A stretch of 64,000 bases of DNA from Diphasiastrum complanatum. Taxonomy: Eukaryota; Streptophyta; Lycopodiopsida; Lycopodiales; Lycopodiaceae. The notes under the pieces are model-generated. The model was not told the DNA's origin. It did no database searches and saw only the letters and a list, made by a program, of their open reading frames with translations. Below are positions 36,444 through 51,300 of the stretch, piece by piece. Every line of letters starts with the position of its first letter. Position 1 is the first letter of the stretch. Location of the stretch: positions 63,783,614 to 63,847,613 of the forward strand of contig CM055099.1 of NCBI GenBank assembly GCA_029204225.1. The letters run 5' to 3'. A program made the position numbers and the translations under genes.

Positions 36444-36563
36444 GGAGGGCACACCTGTGATCAGCAGGGCATCGCGATCAACAAGGCATCGCTGGCTGGA
36501 TCAGCCGCGATGAAGCGCGAGAGAGAGCCGCAATGAAACGCGCGCGCGCGAGCCGCAATGAAA

Positions 36564-36565
<2 letters not shown>

Positions 36566-36639
<74 letters not shown>
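36566..36639. repeat. (GC)n-(GA)n microsatellite
   Basis: A short GC-dinucleotide run passes directly into about 61 bases of GA. Frames across it (RERERE, SLSLSL) are artefacts. Confidence 0.95.
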
Positions 36640-36642
<3 letters not shown>

Positions 36643-36763
36643 GGTTGAAAAACGATTCCATATGGTTGAAAAATGTTTTAGTACGGTTCAGGACGATGCA
36701 GTATGGTTCAGAAGATTCAACATGATTTAGCATTTTTGTTTGGTTTGTTGGATCTGAGAGACA

Positions 36764-36767
<4 letters not shown>

Positions 36768-36819
<52 letters not shown>
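36768..36819. repeat. (GA)n microsatellite
   Basis: About 52 bases of GA dinucleotide, some 130 bases from the preceding GA tract. Confidence 0.95.
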
Positions 36820-36821
<2 letters not shown>

Positions 36822-37096
36822 GCAAAATTTTGGAGCATGTGTTTTTTTATTGATTTTTTATATTAAAAGGAGCAATAGCGTAAACCTCGAAGTTGATGCA
36901 CCTAAACTAGACCATCCAACACCCGAAACATTCGGCAAACTACACAGTAATTATGCTCTTAATTAGAGCTTTCATCTGATACCCATATTGCCCAAGAAAA
37001 AACCCAAAAAAAAAATGTTTCTGGAATTTTTTTCAATTTTTCAGAAACGCGATTCTGAAACGTGTTTCAGAAACGCAGTGCATCTATGGTTTCAAC

Positions 37097-38320
37097 TATG
37101 TTGAAGCAAGGACTAGTTGTTGAGTTCAAAGAAGATAAGTGTCTTGTCAAGGATCCTAAAAGATCTCTCTTGATTATTGTTTCGGGAACAATGCAAGATG
37201 GCTTATTCATGATGGATACCTATGAGCGACGAATTCCCTCTACATGTCTTGTTGCTTCTACATCACAATCATTGGAGTTGGCTGAATTGTGGCATGCAAG
37301 GTTTGGGCATCTCAACTTTGCAAGTTTGAAGAAGTTGAAGACATTTAGTTTGGTAGAAGATGTTCCTACTATTGAGCAGCCGGAAGGGCATGTATGCGAG
37401 GGGTGCATACTTGGAAAGTTTCAAAGGAAACCTTTTCCAATTGATGGAACTATTAGGGTTCTTGATAAATTTGATTTGGTTCATAGTGATGTTTGTGGTC
37501 CAATGAGGACCAAATCCATTGGAAAATGCATCTATTTTGTGACTTTTATTGATGACTTTTCCCGTTTTACATAAATCTATCCTATGAAGGCTAAATCATA
37601 AGTTTTTTCAACACTTCAAAGATTTTCTAGCAATGGTGGAAAATCAATTTGGGCATTCTTTGAAGACCCTACGCATTGATCGAGGAGGGGAATACATCAA
37701 GAGTACGTTCGGTGCATTTCTTCGAGAGAAGGGAATTCTACATCAAATGACAACTCCTTAATACGCCTCAACAAAATGGTGTTGCCAAGCGAAATAATCG
37801 CACACTTATGGAGATGGCTCGTTGCATGCTCAAAGCAAACGGGCTGCCTCACAAGTTTTGGGTTGGAGCAATTATAACGACGGCATACATAAGCAATCGC
37901 AGTCCTACTAAAGCATTGAAAATATTAACTCCTTATGAAGTTTGGTATGGGAAGAAGCCCACAATCTCTCATTTTTCGCATTTTTGGTTGTACGGCTTAT
38001 GCTTTTATTCCGGATAAACTTCGTACAAAGTTTCAAGATAGAGGAGTTAAATGCATTTTTGTTGGCTATAGTAGTGAAAGCAAAGGCTATAGGCTGTTCA
38101 ATTTGAGCACTAACAAGATTATTGTTAGTCGTGATGTGCATTCTGATGAAAAAAATTCATTAGATGTGGCCCCAACTCAAATCTTGAAGGGGGAATAAGA
38201 ATCTTTATGCTACAGTACAGAAAAAATTTTCAAAGAATTTGACATGAATGATTTATGTTTGCTACATTATTGCCTTGGAATAGAAGCATGGAATGAGAAG
38301 TACAATATTTCTACCTTATA
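37097..38320 (+). pseudogene. Copia pol remnant right of the hAT insertion
   Basis: Coding resumes directly after the duplicated GTTTCAAC with STMLKQGLVVEF, then the GAG-pre-integrase domain (WHARFGHLNFASL, C..C finger, about 37290-37430) and integrase (DLVHSDVCGPM, FVTFIDDFSRF, LRIDRGGEY, ARCMLKANGLPHKFW, FGCTAYAFIPDKLR, about 37470-38130), with stops near 37573, 37760 and 37795 and a frameshift near 37980. After 38198 the reverse transcriptase is almost wholly lost: only its end (FDMNDLCLLHYCLGIEAW, 38236-38290) follows. RNase H and the 3' LTR were not found. The left part of the same element is at 32259-33125. Confidence 0.8.
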
Positions 38321-38383
38321 TATATATAGATTGCAGATTGGACACTGGGAAGTCACAGACCTATCTTCATTATTTAGACCCAA

Positions 38384-38468
38384 CCCAAGGGAGTTGGCTC
38401 AATTGGTTAGCTTGACATCCAAAGTTTCTTTGGTCTCAAGTTCGAGCCTTCCCTTGGAAACCAAGAAG
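38384..38468 (+). mobile_element. tRNA-like SINE, 85 bp, copy 1
   Basis: An 85-base insertion is flanked by a perfect 16-bp direct duplication CATTATTTAGACCCAA (38368-38383 and 38469-38484). Inside are intact RNA polymerase III internal promoter boxes: A box TGGCTCAATTGG (38395-38406) and B box GTTCGAGCC (38440-38448). CCAAGGGA (38385-38392) is complementary to TCCCTTGG (38450-38457), spanning 73 bases, tRNA size, although the cloverleaf is not canonical. The 3' tail is AAACCAAGAAG, with no poly-A or simple-repeat tail. A long perfect duplication is typical of LINE-type target-primed insertion. Confidence 0.8.
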
Positions 38469-38529
38469 CATTATTTAGACCCAATTTTGCCCTGATTTCT
38501 AGGTTTCTAAAGGATTTTATTAGGGTTCT

Positions 38530-39461
38530 TCCGGCCTTACAATAAAAGTAGGTGCTATTGAGACTGCAGTTCATTTTCTCCAATTTTTAAGTTCATTGTA
38601 GGTGACTCGTCTGCAGTTCTTGTAAGGTGCCAGTACACGTTCTAATTGATGCTCAGGTTCATATTTGTGTTCTCATCATCTATTGTTACTTTATGCGCTT
38701 ATGCGATGCCATATCTGGGATCTGTGGAAGGTCAGAAATCTGTTCACTCAGACAGGAGTTATCTGTTGTTGTGAAGCGGAGGCCACGACCAAGAACAAGA
38801 TTTTACTGGCGATTACTGCGAAGTTGAATCCATAAGGGTTAGTTAAGTGCTGTGGTATAGCAGTGTAAGCTTCTGACCTTTTCTAGTATGTTGTCAGCTC
38901 TAGTCTTTCTGACACTGGCTATGCCAAGTTTTTCATCTGGCCCCATATAAATCTATAACGTAACCCTGTTGTAAATCTCCTGATAATATCATACGTTCAT
39001 CTTTTGAGAAATACAAGTGTGTGAAAACTATAGCAGGTCAGAAGATACAAGGTTTATCATGCTCCTAAGTTTATCTTATGACACCCCACTTGTGATTTGC
39101 TAGGCACAGTGCCTTGATGGGCTCTAGCAACTGACAAACGAAGTCATTCTTGGCATCCATGCCAAAATTTGTGAGAAGGCAGGCGTACATTGTTTGAATG
39201 TGAAGAAAAGTACCTGAAGCGAAGCAGCCCATGTCAAAAGTAGGGATCCGAACACAGCCTTCCTGTCAAATTTCATATCCACCAGTTGTCTATTTGGGCT
39301 TGCCGCTGCTGCTTCTGCTGCATTTTGCTCCTCCCCCTTGATGCCAATGTCACTGAATTCTAAATGTTGCAATGCTCTAATCAATTCAAGGTTATAAATA
39401 ATGCATTGGTGTTAGCTCCTCATTTGATGGAACTGCACAAATATATATCTTGAAAATTTAT
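38530..39461. other. Anonymous spacer between the two SINE copies
   Basis: No coding or repeat motif was recognised. A minus-strand frame at 39124-39384 shows a run of Ala codons (AAEAAAASP) but no family resemblance, and a host exon cannot be excluded. Confidence 0.3.
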
Positions 39462-39475
39462 AGAATGGCAAAATG

Positions 39476-39566
39476 CTTCTTGGTTTCCAATGGAAGGCTC
39501 GAACTTGAGACCAAAGAAACTTTGGATGTCAAGCGTTAACCAATTGAGCCAACTCCCTTGGGTAGA
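39476..39566 (-). mobile_element. tRNA-like SINE, 91 bp, copy 2
   Basis: Reverse-oriented relative of the element at 38384-38468, with the same A box (39540-39551), B box (39496-39504) and AAACCAAGAAG tail. It is flanked by a perfect 14-bp direct duplication AGAATGGCAAAATG (39462-39475 and 39567-39580). It differs from copy 1 by two extra bases after the A box (GGTTAACGC against GGTTAGC), a C/A change near the 3' end and a few extra 5' bases. Separate duplications show the two copies inserted independently. Confidence 0.8.
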
Positions 39567-39580
39567 AGAATGGCAAAATG

Positions 39581-43260
<3,680 letters not shown>

Positions 43261-43360
43261 ATGAGGGATGCAAGTGTAGAGAGCTATTGGATTCATTGAT
43301 ATTTTATATCTCAATTGTGAAGGCTTCTCAACGAAAGAGGCATTAGAAAAAATATGGGCC

Positions 43361-44709
43361 TTGTTGGCTGATTCTGACGAGTCCCCAAGATACTCGGACA
43401 GAGCAACTCAAGAGCACCTCTCACGGAGATCTTATCAAATGAAACCACATACAGATTCTGAAATCCTAGAAGATTATCCATACGAGATCAAGCCTCCTAC
43501 AGCTGAACAAATCAGATGTCATAGGTTCTGCCGAATGTGGTCCCAACCCCACGAGCCATCTACAAACCCATTCGAGGGACAAGAACCTGATAGAGCCGAG
43601 TCTTCACAGGCACAACTCCATTTTTATGGTGTTGAACCCTCACAGGCCAGAACCCACCTTAATGGCATTTTTGCTACAAACGGTGCTCATCATGAGAAGG
43701 GAACACCCAAGTAAGATCTACCCAAGTTTGACAGTAGTTCGGACCCTCAAAGATTTTTGCAAATCTTTGAGAATGCATGTGATGTGTATGGCGAAACATC
43801 TCCCGATGCTATGGTCCAACTGTTTTCGATAACCATGATCGCTAAAGCACGTGACTGGTTTTTCAACCTTGATCATGCAGATAAGACAAACTGGTCAATT
43901 TTGAAAGAGTCCTTCATCAAGCATTTTAAGCCCTTTCGCTTCATCGAGAGTCCTTTTGTCAAATTGAGTAACATCAAGATGGCAAAAGATGAACGTGTAC
44001 GAGACTATATCAGAAGATTGATTAGACGTGAGCTTAAATCTAATGATGAATAAATGAGCCTAAAGTTAGCTATGTCTGATGTCATCAAGGAGGAAGATGA
44101 AGGATCAGATGTTCACGAATCCAGAGAAAGGAGAGCACCACGTGCTCTTGTCCATGAGTCGAAGCCGATCGAGAACACTCGAGATCAACTTTGAAAATCC
44201 CAGTTGGAGTTGCTTAATAAGCAACACCAACTACAGATGGAGAAACTCACCAATGAGTTTCAAACTACCCTGAAGTCTATCCAAAGCAGTATGTCTGGCC
44301 AGCCAAACCCTGCACAGGTTCCTTATAGACAAAAACCAATCTGGTGCCCACATTGTCGGGCTACGCATCATGCTGATGCTTGTCCTTCATATCAGCCTAT
44401 TCAGCACATACAATTCAACAATATGCAGAACAACCGTCACAATCTGGAAATTTCTTGAATTATCATGAATATCCACCAGAAAGTTCAGAACCATTAGCCA
44501 TACAAGATGGCTATGCCGTTATACAAGGGCCATTGCACACTAGATGTTTCATCTGTGGTGAAACCGGCCATTTCATGGTTGATTGCCTAGTCAAGACCAA
44601 GTACCATGCCGAGTGTCCCGACTGTGTCAGAAAACACAGTTTCAAAGACTGTCTGAAACAACCAACTAAGATCCTACCTACCCAACACGTTAGTTATGAC
44701 TCCCGATAG
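43361..44709 (+). pseudogene. Ty3/gypsy gag remnant without recognisable pol
   Basis: Overlapping frames form one gag. An N-terminal polar region comes first. The retrotransposon gag capsid-like block (FDSSSDPQRFLQIFENACDV, ITMIAKARDWFFNLD, FKPFRF, KDERVRDYIRRLI) spans about 43720-44030. A coiled-coil-prone segment (LELLNKQHQLQMEKL) lies near 44200. A C-terminal CCHC knuckle (CFICGETGHFMVDC, about 44547-44588) is followed by an extra CPDC. Stops near 43714, 44050, 44194 and 44707 and frame changes break it. No protease, RT or integrase was seen in the next 2 kb and no LTR pair was identified, so it is either pol-deleted or a gag-only derivative. Confidence 0.75.
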
Positions 44710-46705
44710 GATCCTCACAGCAACAGAACACGAGCACCATGGCAACTAACAGTTAAACTTGCTGCTCAATCGAGAAGTTTCTTGCAAACTTCTACATTAC
44801 CGCACAATACACCAGCTCCATAATGCAAAAAGACACTAATATGAAATGAGTCCTTGTCGAAAGAAAGTGAAATCGATATTCTGTCATCTGCTACAACGTC
44901 CAACCAAGAGCAATCTCCACAGGGAATCGACAGTTTTTCTCCCCTTCCACAAGCTCAAATCTATTTGTCTTTCCACATGCTGATAAGATTTCCAATGTGC
45001 CAATACCCAATAAGTCTAGGATTCGGAAATCCAGATAAAGATTTGGTTCTGAATCTCTTGTTCAGAGAGGTCCTCATCAGGACATAGTACCTCAACCATC
45101 CCTGCATCTCCAACTATATCTTACAACATTTGCTATCAATGATGGTAGATTTTAGTGTCACCAACCTTGCCTTGTTTTGACAAGGGCATGTCAGAGTAAG
45201 TCACATTACTCTACAAAACAAATGACATATTGCAACTATCAAGGAAAAAAATCAATGTTGATGAATGCAAGTTTTGTTCGACAAGTGCTATATAGTTCTC
45301 ACTCTCTGTACAGCCCTTGTTGCTCTTCATTCCTAGTGTGTGATTGATTTTTGCATGAGAAATACCTACTGCACGAGAGTCTTTCCGTAGAGCATCTCAC
45401 GAACACATTTTCATTCATATACCCACCTTTAGATCACCTTGCTCGAAGTTTACGATCTTTGAGCATACTGACACTTTGCAAAGTCTTTGTCACGTTAGAG
45501 TTGATTCCTGAATCTCATCGTCATATTCATTTTTGAGTCAACTACAGCAAGATTGAAACAAATTTAGTTAAAATTTGTTCAATCTTTAGTCCAGTCGCAT
45601 GTTCAACATGTTTCAACTAGGTGTTAAACACACCGATCCAATCATAATCATGAGCAATTACCAGTAACAACATTCCCACCAACAGTTTTTTTTTGGGTGG
45701 GGAGAGAATGGATCTGCTTGGATCCATTGAAGCAGTTACACTGCCAGCAACAACATCAGCAAGATCGATAGCCAAGGTCACAAGTCAAATATGAAAATGA
45801 CAAGGCTAAGAAGGCAGATGTGCAATCCAAAGCGACTCAATCAGAAGAAGTACCCCAGTCACGATGAAGATCCTTCAAAAAAGATAAGCACAAGCATTGG
45901 GAGATCAGATTCCTTCTTCAACCAGCCTCTTGCCATGCATCTACACCCATTGTCATGCCTATCGTCCACACCATCTACCGTTGTCACCACCACCACCACC
46001 CTCCCTTCCATCTGTTTGTTTATCATTGTCCAAGAATCAAGACTGGTTGGTTTCTTGATTCTTGGACCTCTAAAATGTTGTAGATTAGTTCTTGTTGCTT
46101 GTTCTGTGGATTAATCCAGGAGTAGCTTAATTTTAGTAATGTGTAGGATCTGATTTCAATTTACTTTAGAACAAAGTAGAAGTAGATTTCATGGTTGTTC
46201 ACCTGAACTACATGCTGATTATTTGGTTGAACGTTTTGGTTACATGATGGATTAATTGCATGTGACACGGTTCAAGAGAGACAGACCTTGAGCTGTCCTC
46301 TGACAGGCTAGACATTAATACTACATCAATATCAGCCGTTTCTGCCTGGCCTTGCCTGGTAATAAATAAGAAAACAGCCAAGTAATGCCCAAACGAGCCT
46401 GGTAACAGGTAGGAAACAGTTCTTGTAAACAAGAAACAAGAAAGAACCTAGTAAACAGATTCTATAGACAGAGAATCTGCCAACAGGCCTAAAGAGGGCC
46501 TTTGTAAAAGATGCTTTTTTTTTTTCTCATTTGTGTTGCCATGTGGACCAATCAAAATACTGATATTAGGCTTCTACGTAGCGCAAATTTTTGAGTCCAC
46601 ATTAAAAATGGCATAAATTTTTAGTGATAAGTCCGACTTCAGAGAAATTTGGTGCGATAGAAGGCGCTCAAAGAGTGCTTTCAAATGATATCTTACATGG
46701 CATAT
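44710..46705. other. Anonymous spacer up to the Copia insertion
   Basis: No conserved motif was recognised on either strand. It may include the decayed tail of the gypsy element. A short GT-rich run (GGGTGGGGAGAG) at about 45694-45706 resembles a polypurine tract, but no LTR follows it convincingly. Confidence 0.35.
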
Positions 46706-46710
46706 TAATG

Positions 46711-47050
46711 TGCTAGAATAAGTAGGCCCGAGTTTCTCTCACAGTTCATGACTTTCCATGTTCAGCAGTGATTTCAAGTTTTTTACTGTCTTTCTGATAG
46801 TATGCATGTGTGCCAGTTTGACGGTACACATAGTGTAAGTTGGGACACGCGTCCCATAACAGGGACCGAACTGTCATGCAACGGTACCTCACAAAAATCA
46901 GACTGTGTATATATATCTTTCAGTCTCTTTTGTAAATAGAGTTCAGAAGTGTTCTCTTGGTTTTGTGTGTGATCTCTCTTTATTGTTTATCTAATTGATG
47001 TCAGATTGCTTGCAAATTAGCTAACTATACTGCCAGTAAGATCCTTGACA
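46711..47050 (+). mobile_element. 5' LTR of complete Copia element
   Basis: The 340-base LTR runs from TGCTAGAATAAG to CCTTGACA and is followed by TGGTATCAGAGC (47051-47062), the tRNA-Met primer-binding site. The TSD TAATG lies at 46706-46710 and 52780-52784. A TATATATA promoter-like element sits near 46909. By eye it differs from the 3' LTR at about 23 of 340 positions, mostly transitions. Confidence 0.95.
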
Positions 47051-48303
47051 TGGTATCAGAGCCTAGGAGTAGAGTAGTTCGGTGTTAGCTGGAAGCCAAA
47101 TTTTGGGAAAATTCGAAGAACCGTTTACAGTTAGTCAAGCAAGCAATCGTTTGAAGGTGCAGTTGAATTCAAGGCTTCAGAGTAGGTTATTGGCTTGATC
47201 CAGGAGCAAAACTAAAAATCGCTAAATTTTCAAGAATTGGAGCAAACAGAGGGTTGCTGAGAAGAACAGCTTGTTTGCATTCAACTTTGCATCAATTGTG
47301 AAGCCGAAAATCTCAAGAGAGTTCTTGCAGTAGGGCGACCTCAGTGGTGTAGGAGACTGCCAGAAAAATCTCAAAAAAGGGTTGAGTAAATCTCAAGAAA
47401 GCTCCATCCTTTCTACAACTAGGGTTTTCATGTACAAAACCGTGGATCTTTCTCCACACAGACTATGTTTCAGTGTTGTGAATGCATGGAGAGGGGCGCC
47501 CTAGCAGGAAGAATGTACCTACAAATGGCCGTGGGCAGCCGTAGAGTAATCTGAGCGCTGAATCAGCTGGTAGGGAGGCGTGGAGGAAGAACTTGGAGGC
47601 GACCATAGCCAGACTAACGAAGGGAAGGTCGCAGATCATCCGTGCAGCCAGCACAACACAAACCTGAGCGTCTGGAAGTGGTTAGTGCACGGAGGAGGAA
47701 GAGTCATTGCCCAAGTTCGCTGAGAACCGTCGGATAGAGAATCTGATTAATATGTGATGGAGATTGAGTCTCCATGATAAGGTGTGGACCGTGGATTGGA
47801 GATCAACTGTTGGATGAACTTGATGTGGACTTGAAGGGCACTGACAATTTTATTAAAAAATTTCAAGTTGAAAGGGACCCTGAAGTTCAAATTCGTTTGA
47901 AAAAAGAGTTTTACTTCAAAGTGAAGAAACAATGTGTTTTCTTCAAGAGCCTTTAACTTTTGGTCTAAAGCTCCATTTAAGGCCACCCAAAGCCAAAATC
48001 CTCCAAATTAAGGGCAGAAAAGGACTGTACCCTGCAAGTACGGTACCTGAAAACAGAGGGATTGCCGTGGAGAAAGTGTTTGGAGTGCGCCAAAAGTCTT
48101 TTCACCATTCCAGTGGGTAAGTAGTTGGGAGTTGGTGACGAAGGGCATTTCGAAGGACGACACTGATTTGGCTTCCGATTTGGTGAAAAAGCGGCGGGAG
48201 GTCCTGAAATGTTTTTGGTCAGACCTTAAAGTTGACTACTAAATTGCTCTATAAGCTTGTCATTGGCCCTCATTAAGGTGCTATAGGCGCAAATTTTGGC
48301 GAA

Positions 48304-51300
48304 ATGGCAGGACTAGGAGAGTCCGTGCTTGGAGAAGCTAGTAGATTGGATAGGGTATCCAATTACAGCATTTGAAAATTCAAAATGAAAATTATTTTCA
48401 TGGAAAATGAGCTGTGGGACGTTGTCACTGGGGTGGAACAACGGCCAGCTACAACTCTAGCCGATATTTGTGCATTTGACAAAAGGGCGCAAAAGACCTT
48501 ATCCTTGATAAACTTGTCAGTGAAGGATCATGTTATTGCCCAGATTAGTGAAGCTGTATCAGCAAGAAGCGCTTGGGATGCACTCAAAACGCAGTTTCAA
48601 ATGGCGAACCCCTCTCAAATGATGTTTTTGAGGACCAAACTCATAAGTGTTTGCATGGAGGAAAATGAGGGCACAAGGTCCTATTTCACACGAATAAAGG
48701 AGTTACGAGACCAATTAACAGCTATTGGTGAACCAATAAGAGATGTTGAGCTGGTTCACATAGCTATAAATGGCCTATCCGAAAATTTCCAAATGTTTGC
48801 AAGTGGCATTGCTTCAAGGGAGAGACTACCAACAACTAAAAATCTTCATGGCATCATCCTACAGGAGGAACAAAGACGTGAAGTGGTAAAAACTCGACTT
48901 CCCACATCGGAAGATCAAGCAATGCTAGCCAAAGGGAAGCATAAATACAAGAAGCAATCCAAGAAGTCGAATGTGGAGGATGACAATCAAGGATTCACAT
49001 TAGGCAAGAAGAAGAAAGGCAACTGTTTCTATTGCCAAAAGCCTGGACATTGGGCAAGAGATTGTCACAAAAAGAAGGAGGATATTAAGAGGGGCAAAGT
49101 GAAGCAGTTGACCAATTTTGTCGAAGAAGAGAATGATAGCGATAACAAAGATCAAGGCACGACATTTGCAACAACATTAGCATCGCAACATTCCATTGAT
49201 CATACACATTGGTACGTGGACTCAGGAGCAACGAGACACATGACTAGCAACAAATCATGGTTTAAAAATTTGGAGCTTACTGATGATGGAGATAGAGTTG
49301 CACAGGCGAATGACGACGAGTGCCAAATCCATGGAGTTGGTGCAGTGCCTATTCAATTTCCTGATGGACATGTGAAGGTAATGAAAATGTGTTGTATGTT
49401 CCTGGCCTTCAAGAGAGTCTTTTATCTGTTGGTATAATGATAGATCATAAGTTGAAGGTGGAGTTCAACGACAAGAAATGCTAGATCAATGATGTGAAAC
49501 GGGGTTTCAAGGTGATTGTTGATGGCTTTAGGGATAAAACTCGTGGTTTGTACAAGTTAAATGTTGTTGTTATGAAATGCAATGTGTTAGCATCTACATC
49601 TATATCACAAAGTGATTTATGGCATAGGCGCATGGGGCATTTGAACTTCAAAAGCTTGAGGCTACTTCGTAAGCTCAAGATGGTAACAGGTCTACCTAGT
49701 TTGGATGACAAAGAAGAGTCCATTTGCAAGGAGTGTGTGCTAGGCAAGTTACACAGGAAGAAGTTCAACAAAGAAGGAGCAACAAGGGCAAAATGAGTGC
49801 TTGAGTTGATACACTCTGACCTATGTGGGCCAATGAAGGTAATGTCTATTGGTAAAGCATTTTATTTGCTAACCTTCATTGATGATTACTCACAAAAGAC
49901 CTGGATCTACACCATTAAGCAGAAGTCTGACACATTTGGATGCTTAAAAGCTTCAAATCATTGGTTGAAAATCAGTTAGGTGCTAAGATCAAGGTATTCA
50001 GGACAGATCGTGGTGGTGAGTATCGTTCCACAGATTTTATTGACTTTTGCAAGGAGCATGGCATTAAATAGGAGTTTGCGCAAGTTGATACACCTCAACA
50101 AAATGGGGTAGCTGAAAGAAAGAATCGTACCATTGTCGAAGCAGCTAGGGGAATGATGACACATATGGGAGTTACTGATTCTCTATGGAGAGAAGCTGTC
50201 AAAACTGCTGTGTTCTTACAAAATAGAAGCCCTACAGTTGCAGTACATAATCGCACACCCGAGGAGGCATTCACTGGTAAGAAGCCTAAGATGGATGGGT
50301 TGCGAGTATTTGGATGTCAAGTGTATGTTCACATACCTAAGAGCAAGAGAGCCAAAATGCAGGTAAAGGGCTTGAAGTGCATTTTTATAGGATATGATGA
50401 ACAAACCAAGGTATATAGATGTTATGATCCAGAGGGGCTACGTGTGCACATAAGCCGTGATATCTTATTTGATGAAATCCATAGATTTGGGGATGAAGAA
50501 GAGAATAATGATGAGCTATGCAAGCTTCTCAAAGAGGATGAAATAGTTCTACCACCACAGGAAGATCATCATGAGGATGATGAGGGACATGGTACTCCTC
50601 CCACCATAGAGACGAGATGGAGAGTGAGAAACAAATCTATTGGATCAGAAAAGACTGAGGTAGCAGGTGATAAAAGGAAGGAGCAAGATGCACCATGGGA
50701 TTCCTATTCACCTCGTAGCGAATCACCTCAACGTAAGTTACCCAAATGGTATACTAAACTCATGAGTGACAAGGAAGGGAAAATTGTCGAGCCTAGCAAG
50801 GAGGGAGATTTGTGGCATTCCACATGAGAGAGGAAGGAACCTGACAAGTTTCAGGTAAATCTTGCACTTATGAGTGATATTATTTCATCTATTGAACCCT
50901 CTTGCTTTGAGGAGGCCAAAAATCAGGAGATATGGCAAAAAGAAATGCAGGAGGAGATTGATTCCATCAAACACCATGACACATGGGAGATAGTGGATCT
51001 TCCAAAGGGCAAAAGACTTATTGGCAACAAATGGGTATACAGGACAAAGTACAATGCCGATGGAACTATTTCAAAACACAAAGCAAGGCTTGTAGTGAAA
51101 GGCTATGCGCAAAGTAAGGGCATTGACTACTAAGAGACCTTCGCTCCTGTGGCCAAGTGGAATACACTTCGCATGGTGATTGCTTTGGCGGCACTATTTG
51201 GATGGAATCTACATCAGATGGATGTAAAGTCTGCATTTTTTAATGGTAAACTTGAATAAGAAGTGTACATGGAGCAACCTAGTGGCTTTGTGACACATGG

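Larger units (their letters stand above)
33126..37088 (+). mobile_element. hAT-superfamily DNA transposon inserted in a Copia element
   Basis: The 3963-bp element is bounded by an 11-base perfect terminal inverted repeat, CATAGATGCAC at 33126-33136 and GTGCATCTATG at 37078-37088. It is flanked by the 8-bp direct duplication GTTTCAAC at 33118-33125 and 37089-37096. An 8-bp TSD with a short TIR is the hAT signature, and the element carries a BED finger and a hAT transposase remnant. Repeated GAAACG words lie inside both ends, including CTGAAACGTGTTTCAG at 37055-37070 (7-base arms, 2-base spacer), like the subterminal transposase-binding repeats of hAT elements. The right half contains foreign-looking sequence and microsatellites instead of the transposase C-terminus. 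Confidence 0.8.

Noticed and set aside
38385-38457. A functional tRNA gene
   Set aside because: It has A and B boxes and tRNA-like length, but T- and acceptor-stem pairing is not canonical and it sits between perfect target duplications, so a SINE is the better call.
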